The notes under the pieces were generated by a model. That model worked only from the letters and a program-made list of their open reading frames with translations. It was not told the origin of the DNA and made no database searches. 64,000 nt of DNA from an uncultured Fodinibius sp. (GTDB lineage Bacteria; Bacteroidota; Rhodothermia; Balneolales; Balneolaceae). Positions within the stretch are counted from its first letter, which is position 1, and each line of letters starts with the position of its first letter. The position numbers were made by a program, and so were the translations under genes. Below, one piece after another: positions 52,226-60,739 of this stretch. The stretch covers positions 806,001 to 870,000 of the forward strand of contig CAJXMJ010000001.1 in NCBI GenBank assembly GCA_913056455.1, in the 5' to 3' direction.

Positions 52226-52414
52226 GATGGGAATTATATCTATCTAAAGCTTTTTATTGCCATTCAAAACTAATGATTTTTAAAACAGCATCGAAGTCGC
52301 AGTTAGAGGATAAAATATCTTCAGCGAAGAAGTAATGGGTTTCCAATCAAGCATCAGTATCAGTAAGTTTACGGGTGTCTTTTGATCTGTAAAATTTGAA
52401 AAATTCTTTAGAGA

Positions 52415-54280
52415 ATGAGTGATAATGCCAGTACCGAGGTCGATGTTCGGGAGAAAGTAAGCAATCTCCCTCTTTCACCCGGGGTGTACATGTTTAAGGA
52501 TAAAAATGATCGCCTGTTATATATAGGTAAGGCAAAGAGGCTCCGTAACCGAGTGCGTTCCTATTTTCAGGATTCGAGTGATCATGATGGGCGTATACGT
52601 GTTATGATACGTAAAATTGATGATCTGGAAGTTATTGTTACTGATTCTGAGGCTGAAGCCCTTATTCTCGAAAATAACCTTATTAAAAAGCATCACCCCC
52701 GGTATAATATTTTATATCGGGACGATAAATCGTATCCGTACATCTGCGTGACTAACGATGAACGGCCGCGTGTTTATCCCACCCGCACAGTGATTAATGA
52801 TGGAAGTAAATATTATGGACCTTACGACAGCGTAACTCACATGAAGCGGATGCTCGATACCATCAGAAAGGCGTTTGATTTATGTACCTGTGCAGTGTCC
52901 CGCAAAAATATAGACCGAACTAAAGGACCTCCCAAGTGGCATTCCTGTTTCGATGATTATCTGGAAAGCTGTTCCGGTGATTGGGATCTGGAAAAATACC
53001 AGGCAACCGTTGATAAGGTGGAACGGATGCTCAATGGTCGAACAGATGCCTTGATTCGTGACCTCAAAGAAGAGATGTCTATTGCATCTGATGCACTGGA
53101 ATTTGAACAGGCTGCTCAAATTCGTGATAGTCTTGAAGCTGTCAAAAAATACAGCAAAAAGATGAAGATGGTGGCCGACAAAAAGGTAGATCGCGATCTG
53201 TTTGCTGTAAAAGTGGATGAGGAGATCAACGAGGCCTGCGGTGTGTTGTTTAAAGTTAGAGAAGGCAAATTAATCAGTAAATTCCATCGCTTCCTAAAAA
53301 ATATAAAGCATCTTGAAAAAGGAGAGATGCTCCAGTCTTTTATTGAGGATTATTATACCGGTCAGCATGCAGGGGGCATTCCCGATGAAGTTTATGTAAG
53401 TGATGAATTGGTCAATGAGGAACCATTGGCCCAATATCTTTGGGAGGAGCGTGGTAAGAAAGTGCGTATTCATCGCCCTCAACGCGGAGAAAAAGCCAAA
53501 ATGATTCGCATGGCACTCTCAAATGCGAAATATCTGTTGGGAGAACGGAAGCTTGAGAAAGAGAAGGCAGCCAAAAAACGTATTCCTCATTCTGTAAAAG
53601 AGTTAAAAGAGCAATTAAATTTACAGCGATTGCCGAGACGTATTGAATGTTTTGACAACTCCAATTTGCAAGGTAGTGATCCGGTAGCTTCGCTGGTTTG
53701 TTTTGTGGATGCGCGTCCCAAGAAAAGTGAATACAAGCGATTTAATATAAAAACCGTGGAAGGACCCGATGACTTTGCATCCATGAAAGAAGTGTTAAGT
53801 CGTCGCTACAAACGGGTAATGGACGAAAAGCAGCAAATTCCTGATTTAATAGTTGTAGACGGGGGTAAGGGTCAGCTTAGCAGTGCCGTTGAGGCGTTAA
53901 AAGAAATTGATTTTTACGGTGAATGTGAGATTATCGGTTTAGCCAAACGACTTGAAGAAGTGTTTGTGCCCGGGAAATCAAATGCCATTATGATTCCCAA
54001 AAAGTCATCAGCTCTGAAATTATTACAAAAAGTGAGGGATGAGGCGCATCGGTTTGCCGTATCCTTTCACCGTAATAAACGTTCGAAACGAACAATAAAG
54101 ACAGAGCTTACCCAGATAAGTGGAATTGGCAAAAAAACGGCGCAGCAGCTCCTTAAGGAGTTTGGATCGGTAAAGTCTGTACAAAATGCTGCACTTGAGG
54201 ATCTGCAGGAAGAAATAGGAGAAAAAACAGGTCAGAAAGTGTATCAGTATTTTCATAGTTCATCTGCGGAAGAGGAGTGA
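52415..54280 (+). CDS. uvrC: Excinuclease ABC subunit C
   Basis: The 621-residue nuclease of nucleotide excision repair. It has the GIY-YIG domain (PLSPGVYMFKDKNDRLLYIG at about 18-37), the UVR motif (EFEQAAQIRDSLEAVKKY), the RNase-H-like domain (RIECFDNSNLQGSDPVASLV, LIVVDGGKGQLSSA) and the C-terminal helix-hairpin-helix pair (QISGIGKKTAQQLLKEFGSV). All domains are complete. It is divergent from rluA. No uvrA or uvrB is in the window. Confidence 0.97.
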   Translation: MSDNASTEVDVREKVSNLPLSPGVYMFKDKNDRLLYIGKAKRLRNRVRSYFQDSSDHDGRIRVMIRKIDDLEVIVTDSEAEALILENNLIKKHHPRYNILYRDDKSYPYICVTNDERPRVYPTRTVINDGSKYYGPYDSVTHMKRMLDTIRKAFDLCTCAVSRKNIDRTKGPPKWHSCFDDYLESCSGDWDLEKYQATVDKVERMLNGRTDALIRDLKEEMSIASDALEFEQAAQIRDSLEAVKKYSKKMKMVADKKVDRDLFAVKVDEEINEACGVLFKVREGKLISKFHRFLKNIKHLEKGEMLQSFIEDYYTGQHAGGIPDEVYVSDELVNEEPLAQYLWEERGKKVRIHRPQRGEKAKMIRMALSNAKYLLGERKLEKEKAAKKRIPHSVKELKEQLNLQRLPRRIECFDNSNLQGSDPVASLVCFVDARPKKSEYKRFNIKTVEGPDDFASMKEVLSRRYKRVMDEKQQIPDLIVVDGGKGQLSSAVEALKEIDFYGECEIIGLAKRLEEVFVPGKSNAIMIPKKSSALKLLQKVRDEAHRFAVSFHRNKRSKRTIKTELTQISGIGKKTAQQLLKEFGSVKSVQNAALEDLQEEIGEKTGQKVYQYFHSSSAEEE

Positions 54281-54710
54281 GTGTAAGGGATTTTATCTTT
54301 GTAGTAATGACTGATCTAAATTGATTCCCTGGTGTAAAAAGGCCCAGAATTGTTTTCTTGGCCTATTATCCCACAGATTATTGTAAATGGGAGATTATTT
54401 TCATTTACTAATGCGTTCTGTCATGAATATAGGTTTCGGCATAAATATTGCAGCCAACATTGTTGTAACATTAACATGTGATGGAAAGTCGGTTGATCTT
54501 CATTTACAATACTCATAAGCGATGTTGAAAAATGATCTTAACCGATATGGAACATTCTGTTTGTGAAGTTCGTAAGTACATCACACGATGGTAATGAACT
54601 CTTTGCAAATAAAATTTTGTTCTGATTACAGGTGAAGGTCAAAATGCAAGCAGTGATACATATTGCTTGCACAGATGACTAATTTTTCTTAAATCAGGCG
54701 TGAGGTTATT
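54281..54710. other. Intergenic region before the ECF sigma gene
   Basis: 430 AT-rich bases. I found no coding ORF and no clear promoter. Two structures can be seen: AGGCC...GGCCT (about 54340-54363) with no good T-tract, and the inverted repeat TGCAAGCA/TGCTTGCA (54645-54671) listed separately. The length is unusual for this compact window, so regulatory elements for the sigma operon are likely. Confidence 0.45.
54645..54671. promoter_or_regulatory. Inverted repeat upstream of the ECF sigma gene
   Basis: TGCAAGCA (54645-54652) is followed by an 11-base spacer and its perfect complement TGCTTGCA (54664-54671). It ends 39 bases before the sigma ATG. It may be an operator for a dimeric regulator or a 5'-UTR hairpin; the sequence does not distinguish the two. 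Confidence 0.4.
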
Positions 54711-55358
54711 ATGAAACTTGAGCAATCAAACCACATAAGTAAAAAGTATCAGCAGCTGGATGATAAGGATTTGGTTCGTTTTTACCGTCAAAATGGTGAC
54801 GAGCAAGCATTCAGCGAATTAATGAATCGTCATCAGACGAAGATATATTCTTATATCTACAGTATGGTAAAAGATGGCGGAAAAGCTGATGATATTTTCC
54901 AGGAGACTTTTACGAAAGTCATCACCAAAATGGATGATACGTATAATGAACAGGGTAAATGGATTGCCTGGGTGATGCGTATTGCTCATAATGCAACAAT
55001 CGATTATTTAAGAAAACAAAAACGGTTTGTGGACGTTAGTTCTAACTACGACAAGGAATCAAACACTGATTTCTATGATCGTTTGCCTGATGAAGATCTT
55101 ATCAGCGCACAGGAACAGCTCGAAAAAGATGAGGCAAAAAGTAGCTTAATGCGTCATATTGACGAGCTTCCTGAGGAACAACGTCAAGTAGTTATGTTGC
55201 GACATTATTATGAAATGCCGTTTAAAGAAATTGCAGAACTTACTGATGTTTCCATTAACACCGCACTGGGACGTATGCGGTATGCGCTAATAAATCTTCG
55301 AAAACTTTTTGATAAAGAAAAAGAACAAGAAGAAAATAGTTATGCGGAACGAGGATAA
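54711..55358 (+). CDS. ECF RNA polymerase sigma factor
   Basis: A 215-residue group 4 sigma factor. Region 2 (about 24-95) has EQAFSELMNRHQTKIYSYIY, DDIFQETFTKVITKM and WIAWVMRIAHNATIDYLRKQ; region 4 (about 140-195) has LPEEQRQVVMLRHYYEMPFK and EIAELTDVSINTALGRMRYA. It is followed by an anti-sigma-like gene that overlaps its end. The target regulon is not evident, but a DegQ-type protease and an LPP20-like lipoprotein downstream suggest envelope stress. Confidence 0.93.
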   Translation: MKLEQSNHISKKYQQLDDKDLVRFYRQNGDEQAFSELMNRHQTKIYSYIYSMVKDGGKADDIFQETFTKVITKMDDTYNEQGKWIAWVMRIAHNATIDYLRKQKRFVDVSSNYDKESNTDFYDRLPDEDLISAQEQLEKDEAKSSLMRHIDELPEEQRQVVMLRHYYEMPFKEIAELTDVSINTALGRMRYALINLRKLFDKEKEQEENSYAERG

Positions 55359-56022
55359 TAATGATTGTATTCGGTATCTGATGAAGGAGATGGATCCTTC
55401 TGAAGAACTGCTCATGGAACGGGCGATGATGGAAGATGAGGATCTGCTTATTGAAGTGGAAAGCATGCGGCAGACCCTCAAAAAGCTCGATCAACTGCCT
55501 GAGGTTGAGCCCCCATCACATGTTACCAGTGCCATTAAGGAGAAAGCCGCTGAACAAGCAGAGGAGAATCGTAAACATAATCAGACCCTGAAACCTGCTT
55601 ATAAATATGCGGTGGCTGCAACATTGGCACTGACTATTTCAGCAGGCGGGGCTTGGTTTTTCATTGATAGCGAGAAGACAAATCCGACACAACAGCAAGC
55701 AGCTACGGCTTCTGTATCATCTCCTTCTGCTTCCCAAACACAGGATGTAAGTCAGGTGAGTACTGGTAATACGGGATCAGGTTCTACACAATTTGCCGGC
55801 AGTAATGTACCAAGCCAACCGGAAACACATCCTGAGGGGAGTGATATCGAGCCGTGGATTGATCGCGAAAATGTTCTTCGTTTTGAGGATCAATTCTCCA
55901 ATCAACAAGAGCAGTTTCAGACTATTCTGCAGAGATCTACGGAAAGGCTTCAGCTCATTCAAGAACCTACTATTCAAAATAATAGGGTTAAATCTATTCA
56001 ACTTACGGGATCGGGCAATTAA
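55342..56022 (+). CDS. Anti-sigma-like single-pass membrane protein
   Basis: A 226-residue protein starting inside the sigma gene (17-base overlap). A cytoplasmic region (IRYLMKEMDPSEELLMERAM; no Cys/His zinc ligands) precedes one membrane helix (YAVAATLALTISAGGAWFF) and a Ser/Gln/Thr-rich periplasmic tail. This layout and the overlap with an ECF gene make it the likely anti-sigma factor. The Gln-rich C-terminus (SNQQEQFQTILQRSTERLQL) may bind a partner. The frame also opens at ATG 55309, 33 bases upstream, but ATG 55342 is the more natural start. Confidence 0.72.
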   Translation: MRNEDNNDCIRYLMKEMDPSEELLMERAMMEDEDLLIEVESMRQTLKKLDQLPEVEPPSHVTSAIKEKAAEQAEENRKHNQTLKPAYKYAVAATLALTISAGGAWFFIDSEKTNPTQQQAATASVSSPSASQTQDVSQVSTGNTGSGSTQFAGSNVPSQPETHPEGSDIEPWIDRENVLRFEDQFSNQQEQFQTILQRSTERLQLIQEPTIQNNRVKSIQLTGSGN

Positions 56023-56092
56023 GTACTGTTTTTTCACTTCCAAAGCTTCTATACTTCTCTATCTGATCGATTATGATATAAATGGATAGAGG

Positions 56093-56830
56093 ATGATTAC
56101 CCATACAGAAGCAATAATTTTCAAATCCGTTGATTACCAAGAGTCCAGTAAGATTGTTACGGCTTTTACTCTTGAGCATGGCAAAATTGCCTTGATGGTT
56201 CGAGGCGTTAAAAAGCCGAAAAGTAAGTTTTCCGGGCTGATAGAGATTGGCAATATTCTTGATGTCGTTTATTATTACAAATCTTCTCGGTCGGTACAGA
56301 TTTTATCAGAGGCTAGCTATTCTATAAAGAATAAGAACCTGCGATCTGACTTTGAAAAGATGGCCACCATGACTTCGGCTATCGAGCTTATTAGTCAGCT
56401 TCTGCACGATGATGAGATTAATGAGCCGCTCTTTATCTTTACAAAAAAGATGCTTATCTGGCTGAATTCTGCTGAAGTGCATCCCCCAATGCTTTTTCCG
56501 TATATTCAAATTCGCTTGGCAGAGTTGACAGGTATCGGATTGCAGTTGGATGCGAATAATGGAAACGACCAAACGAACTATTTGAACCTGGAATCCGGTT
56601 TAGTTACAGACAAGCAGGTTTCATCACATTCATATAAGTTAACGCCTAATCAGTTCACTTATATTGGAATAGCACTGCTGGCAAAGAGTTCTACATTATT
56701 TAATATAAACTTTGGGACCGGTGAATTGCGACAGCTGATAGAGCATCTGGATCGGTATTTAAAATATCACGTCGAAGGTCTCAAGGCCCGAAAGTCAGAT
56801 GCTATCTTTGAACAAATATTGCAGGAGTAG
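56093..56830 (+). CDS. recO: DNA repair protein RecO
   Basis: A 245-residue protein with an N-terminal OB fold (ITHTEAIIFKSVDYQESSKI, ALMVRGVKKPKSKFSGLIE, VVYYYKSSRSVQILSEAS) and a helical C-terminal part. RecO loads RecA on SSB-coated single strands with RecR. The usual zinc site is not visible. It lies 71 bases after the anti-sigma gene and 2 bases before the protease gene, so it may be in one transcript with them. Confidence 0.93.
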   Translation: MITHTEAIIFKSVDYQESSKIVTAFTLEHGKIALMVRGVKKPKSKFSGLIEIGNILDVVYYYKSSRSVQILSEASYSIKNKNLRSDFEKMATMTSAIELISQLLHDDEINEPLFIFTKKMLIWLNSAEVHPPMLFPYIQIRLAELTGIGLQLDANNGNDQTNYLNLESGLVTDKQVSSHSYKLTPNQFTYIGIALLAKSSTLFNINFGTGELRQLIEHLDRYLKYHVEGLKARKSDAIFEQILQE

Positions 56831-56832
56831 TT

Positions 56833-58377
56833 ATGAGATTCAATAATCGATACCTCGGCGGCATTCTTCTCATCCTTATTGGCATTATTGCTGGGACCTT
56901 ATTCGCTTTCTACAGCTTTTTTGATCCTGTTGATGACCGGGCTAATGTTGATGTTACGGAAATTAAGCACAGTTCTGAACCTTTATTCACCAGCGACCAG
57001 CTCGAAAAGCTTGATGCCCGATTCCTCTTTGAGCGCGTGGCGGAGCGCGTAACTCCTATGGTAGTTTATATCGAAACAACGGTTCCGTTTTCACGAAGTG
57101 ATGTTCCTGACGATGAATTTCATGATGAGGATAGCTTTTGGGGGGATATGCTGCCTAAACGGGCTCGAACTGTTGGCTCAGGTATTCTGATAAGTAGTGA
57201 TGGTTATATTCTTACAAATAATCATGTTATTGATGGAGCTGTAGATAATGAGATAGAGGTTGTACTTAATGATAAGCGAACATTTAAAGGACGTATTGTC
57301 GGACAGGACCCCACTACCGATTTGGCCGTTCTTAAAATTAATGCCCGTGGATTGCCGGCCATTACAATTGGTAATTCGGACAAGGTGAACGTGGGAGAGT
57401 GGGTTCTTGCCATTGGGAATCCTTTTCGGCTTCGATCAACGGTTACGGCAGGCATTGTAAGTGCTCTGAGTAGAGATGTACAGATTATCGATGATCAGAT
57501 GCGAGTTGAGAGTTTTATCCAAACGGATGCCGCTATTAATAAGGGCAACAGCGGTGGCGCACTGGTCAATACCAGTGGAGAGCTTATTGGAGTGAATACA
57601 GCCATTGCATCGCAAAGTGGAAGTTACCAGGGATATGGCTTTGCAGTACCTTCTAACCTGGCATCAAAAGTTGCCGAAGATATTATTGAGCATGGGCACG
57701 TGCGACGAGCACTGCTTGGGGTGACAATTGTTAGTGTTGATGCCAGCATGGCCGAGCAGTTAAATATGGATCGTATTCGGGGAGTATATATATCTGGAGT
57801 GTCACCGGGTAGCGCGGCAGACAAGCATGGTCTGCGTGCGGATGATGTAATTTTAAGTGTAAATGGTGAAAAGGTTAACGAGTCTAATCAGCTTCAGCAA
57901 AAGATAGCAGTGTTGAATCCCGGAGATATTGTGGAGCTTAAAATTTACCGGAAGGGAAAAGAACTAAAAAAGCAGGTAGTACTGGGAATGTTAGAACGGG
58001 AGCAAGAAGAACTTGCAGAGGGGCTGCAGGATCGCAGAGAATCCCTTGAACAACAGCAACAAGAAGAGAGCATGAAGGACAAAGAGGGAATAAGGGACGT
58101 TGAGTTTGCCGGCTTTGACTTGGGATTTCGTGTAATGGCTATTCAGGATTCTGATTCTAAAGAAATTCAGTTGATGGTTATAGATGTGGTAGATGGATCG
58201 GATGCTGATAGCATGGGATTAGAAGAAGGAGATCAGGTATTAAAAGTTAATGGCTATAAAGTTGAAGATCTGCAATCTTTGAAGCATTTTATAGCGCAAA
58301 ATTCTGGGTCTGCAGAAGATATTTCTTTTGAAGTAAAGACTCAGGATGGAAATAGAAAAACCATTCAATCCAAATAG
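56833..58377 (+). CDS. degQ: HtrA/DegQ-type periplasmic serine protease
   Basis: A 514-residue protein with an uncleaved N-terminal membrane anchor (about 9-30), a trypsin-like domain with His131 (ILTNNHVIDGA), Asp163 (DPTTDLAVLKI) and Ser240 (AAINKGNSGGALVN), then two PDZ domains (VYISGVSPGSAADKHGLRAD and VVDGSDADSMGLEEGDQVLK). It degrades misfolded envelope proteins. Between the PDZ domains lies a Gln/Glu-rich linker (QEELAEGLQDRRESLEQQQQ). The name degQ is used for the type; the organism's ortholog could be called degP or degS. It ends inside the N-terminal part of the downstream frame. Confidence 0.9.
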   Translation: MRFNNRYLGGILLILIGIIAGTLFAFYSFFDPVDDRANVDVTEIKHSSEPLFTSDQLEKLDARFLFERVAERVTPMVVYIETTVPFSRSDVPDDEFHDEDSFWGDMLPKRARTVGSGILISSDGYILTNNHVIDGAVDNEIEVVLNDKRTFKGRIVGQDPTTDLAVLKINARGLPAITIGNSDKVNVGEWVLAIGNPFRLRSTVTAGIVSALSRDVQIIDDQMRVESFIQTDAAINKGNSGGALVNTSGELIGVNTAIASQSGSYQGYGFAVPSNLASKVAEDIIEHGHVRRALLGVTIVSVDASMAEQLNMDRIRGVYISGVSPGSAADKHGLRADDVILSVNGEKVNESNQLQQKIAVLNPGDIVELKIYRKGKELKKQVVLGMLEREQEELAEGLQDRRESLEQQQQEESMKDKEGIRDVEFAGFDLGFRVMAIQDSDSKEIQLMVIDVVDGSDADSMGLEEGDQVLKVNGYKVEDLQSLKHFIAQNSGSAEDISFEVKTQDGNRKTIQSK

Positions 58378-58393
58378 TTTAGGTGTTAATTTA

Positions 58394-58948
58394 ATGCAAC
58401 GTATTATTTTGTCAATAACGATGTTGGGCTTCATAGGATTATTTTCGATTTCTTGTTCCGGCTCGACAGAAATGACTCAGCAACAAGATAGTAGTCAAAA
58501 AGAGGTTTCCAATTATCCGTCATGGTATCCCCAGCAGGAATTTGTGTCTCAAGAGAGTCAACTTTTTGCCTATGCAACGGCTATTGACAGCGATTCAGCG
58601 GCTTCTATTGATAAAGCAAAGTCTTGGGCTATAGAACAACTAAAATCTTCGGTATCTGATAAACTTGAGGAAATACGCTCTGAGGCCCTTGTAGAATATG
58701 GAAGTGAATCAGGATTGGATGAAGCACGATTCCTAATGGCATTGCGAAAGGCAAATAATGCTGTGGATCCCCTTGTTGAAGCGGGCAATACAGAAACAAA
58801 AAGTGTGGAGGGTTATGAGAGTGTCCGTGGTTTTGCGGAAGTTAGTGTTCCCAAGGATGAACTTATTGATCGTATAGGAAAACGCTTGGGAGGATACGAA
58901 AAGGCCTGGAATGCGATGAAAGAGGCAAAAGCGTTTAGTGAGTTTTAA
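58394..58948 (+). CDS. LPP20-family lipoprotein
   Basis: A 184-residue lipoprotein: signal peptide with lipobox ISC (LFSISCSGSTEM), then the LPP20 domain with NYPSWYPQQEFVSQESQLFA and GFAEVSVPKDELIDRIGKRL. The N-terminal open frame begins at 58346 but ATG 58394 (MQRIILSI) gives the proper signal peptide. LPP20 proteins (H. pylori antigen) have unknown function. It is the last gene of the sigma-recO-degQ run and is followed by a terminator. Confidence 0.85.
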   Translation: MQRIILSITMLGFIGLFSISCSGSTEMTQQQDSSQKEVSNYPSWYPQQEFVSQESQLFAYATAIDSDSAASIDKAKSWAIEQLKSSVSDKLEEIRSEALVEYGSESGLDEARFLMALRKANNAVDPLVEAGNTETKSVEGYESVRGFAEVSVPKDELIDRIGKRLGGYEKAWNAMKEAKAFSEF

Positions 58949-58975
58949 ATAACCAATAAAAGTTATATAAATAAG

Positions 58976-59017
58976 AAAGCCCGCAAAGTTTATTCAACTA
59001 TGCGGGCTTTTGTTTTT
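58976..59017. terminator. Bidirectional rho-independent terminator
   Basis: AAAGCCCGCA (58976-58985) pairs with TGCGGGCTTT (59001-59010) around a 15-base loop and runs into TGTTTTT. The left side is A-rich (AATAAGAAAGC), so it can also end icd transcription from the right. Confidence 0.85.
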
Positions 59018-59037
59018 GAAGGACTGGTACTACATAT

Positions 59038-60285
59038 CTACATATTTGAGATGATCTCTTCACCAAATTCTGAGCATTTCAGGAGTGTGGCATCGTCCAT
59101 GAGACGTTCAAAATCGTAGGTGACGCGTTTCTTCATGATCGATCCTTCAATACCTTTCTCGATAAGATCAGCTGCTTCGCTCCATCCCATATATCGCAGC
59201 ATGATGACACCAGAAAGAATTAATGAACCGGGGTTCACTTTATCTTGTCCCGTATATTTAGGCGCTGTTCCATGTGTAGCTTCAAATACTGCTAATCCGG
59301 TGTTATAATTGATATTTGCTCCGGGTGCGATACCGATGCCGCCTACACAGGCTGCCAGCGCATCAGATACATAATCACCATTCAGGTTCATGGTAGCTAT
59401 AACATCGTATTCGTCGGGACGTGTAAGAATTTGTTGTAAAAATGCATCAGCAATGACGTCCTTAATGACAATGCCGTTGGGCAGCTTGCACCAGGGACCT
59501 TCGCCGATCACTTCGGCGTCATATTCTTCACGAGCAACCTCGTATCCCCAATCCTTGAAGCTCCCTTCCGTAAACTTCATAATATTTCCTTTGTGGACGA
59601 GCGTGACGTTATCGCGTCCCTCAGAGATGGCGTAGTCAATTGCAGAACGAACAAGTCGTTTGGTACCTTCCTCAGATATCGGCTTTATACCCAAAGAAGT
59701 GGTATCGGGAAAACGGATCTGATCAACTCCCATTTCATTTATCAAAAAGTCTTTCAGCTTTTTGTTTTCAGGCGTTCCGGTCTGATATTCAATTCCGGCA
59801 TAAATGTCCTCTGTGTTTTCACGGAAAATAACCATATCCGTTTTTTCGGGATGTTTAACCGGACTCGGAGTTCCTTTGTAATACTTTACCGGACGCACGC
59901 AGGCAAAGAGATCTTTTTTCTGACGAATTGCTACATTCAGTGAGCGAATACCACCGCCAACAGGAGTTGTTAATGGTCCTTTGATAGCAATTTTATAATC
60001 TTCAATTGCTTGTAGCGTATCCTCCGGAAGCCACTCACCCTCACCGTAAAAATCAACGGCTTTTTCACCGGCATAAATTTCAAACCATTCAATTTTCTTT
60101 TCTCCGTTATAGGCCTTCTCAACGGCGCTATCCAACACATTACGCATTGTTGGGGTTATATCAATACCAATACCGTCACCCTGTATAAAAGGGATAACTG
60201 GGTTGTCAGGGACAACGAGTGAGCCATCGTCTTTTACTTCAACTTTCGTACCAGATTCGGGAGGTGTTATCTTCTCGTAACTCAT
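59038..60285 (-). CDS. icd: NADP-dependent isocitrate dehydrogenase
   Basis: A 415-residue enzyme of the TCA cycle converting isocitrate to 2-oxoglutarate. It has [20 protein letters not shown], the substrate/phosphorylation loop [17 protein letters not shown] (with the regulatory-type Ser), [45 protein letters not shown] and [20 protein letters not shown]. The residues after this ([14 protein letters not shown]) are of the NADP type. No aceK gene is adjacent. Start at ATG 60285. Confidence 0.96.
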   Translation of the reverse strand: MSYEKITPPESGTKVEVKDDGSLVVPDNPVIPFIQGDGIGIDITPTMRNVLDSAVEKAYNGEKKIEWFEIYAGEKAVDFYGEGEWLPEDTLQAIEDYKIAIKGPLTTPVGGGIRSLNVAIRQKKDLFACVRPVKYYKGTPSPVKHPEKTDMVIFRENTEDIYAGIEYQTGTPENKKLKDFLINEMGVDQIRFPDTTSLGIKPISEEGTKRLVRSAIDYAISEGRDNVTLVHKGNIMKFTEGSFKDWGYEVAREEYDAEVIGEGPWCKLPNGIVIKDVIADAFLQQILTRPDEYDVIATMNLNGDYVSDALAACVGGIGIAPGANINYNTGLAVFEATHGTAPKYTGQDKVNPGSLILSGVIMLRYMGWSEAADLIEKGIEGSIMKKRVTYDFERLMDDATLLKCSEFGEEIISNM

Positions 60286-60383
60286 GAATTATGGAATAAT
60301 TTTCGGATTAAATTTGGGATCGAAGTATAGTAAAAAATATGATCATCTGCATGCTGTGAGCCATCTCGGGGAGAGGATAAAAA

Positions 60384-60414
60384 TTGAACGAAATTCTCAT
60401 TATATTAAGTTTTG
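60384..60414 (+). promoter_or_regulatory. Promoter-like site before the small basic gene
   Basis: TTG at 60384-60386 is followed after 19 bases by TAAGTTTTG at 60406-60414, one base longer than the Bacteroidota -7 form TAnnTTTG. It lies 33 bases before the ATG at 60448. The extra base makes the match weaker than at tRNA-Ser. Confidence 0.35.
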
Positions 60415-60447
60415 CGAATGTAAAGTCAGTAAATAATGGAGGCTGTT

Positions 60448-60648
60448 ATGATAAGAGGCATGTTTGGTTACCGGCCTAAGAATAAGAAGTTTAAGTATAA
60501 GTACCGGTATTACAATCCTGATAAGGAGATGAGTCGTCGGGAGAGAATAAAAATTCGTCGTACCCATAAAAAATATCACCAGGGACGGTCGGTCATGCTA
60601 TATGCGCTTGGGTTAGCACTGGTAATTTATATTATGTATTTGCTGTGA
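60448..60648 (+). CDS. Tail-anchored basic microprotein
   Basis: A 66-residue protein. The N-terminus (MIRGMFGYRPKNKKFKYKYR, then YYNPDKEMSRRERIKIRRTH) is strongly basic, and the C-terminus is a hydrophobic helix (YALGLALVIYIMYLL). The frame opens 4 codons earlier at 60436, but GGAGG stands 5 bases before ATG 60448. The FGYRPKNKKFKYKYRYYNPDK wording is reminiscent of a small conserved protein of Bacteroidota found near mutL; I cannot confirm this without a search. It may bind nucleic acid or ribosomes at the membrane. Confidence 0.72.
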   Translation: MIRGMFGYRPKNKKFKYKYRYYNPDKEMSRRERIKIRRTHKKYHQGRSVMLYALGLALVIYIMYLL

Positions 60649-60739
60649 TCCCATATTTGATCGGTTAAATTTCTTACATCCAGAGTCAGAATTTTGTATC
60701 ATCCCGCCAATCCAAATTCAATAAAAGACGTATAGACAT

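Noticed and set aside
54340-54363. AGGCC...GGCCT as terminator of uvrC
   Set aside because: The stem is only 5 bp and no T-tract follows; listed only as part of the intergenic description.
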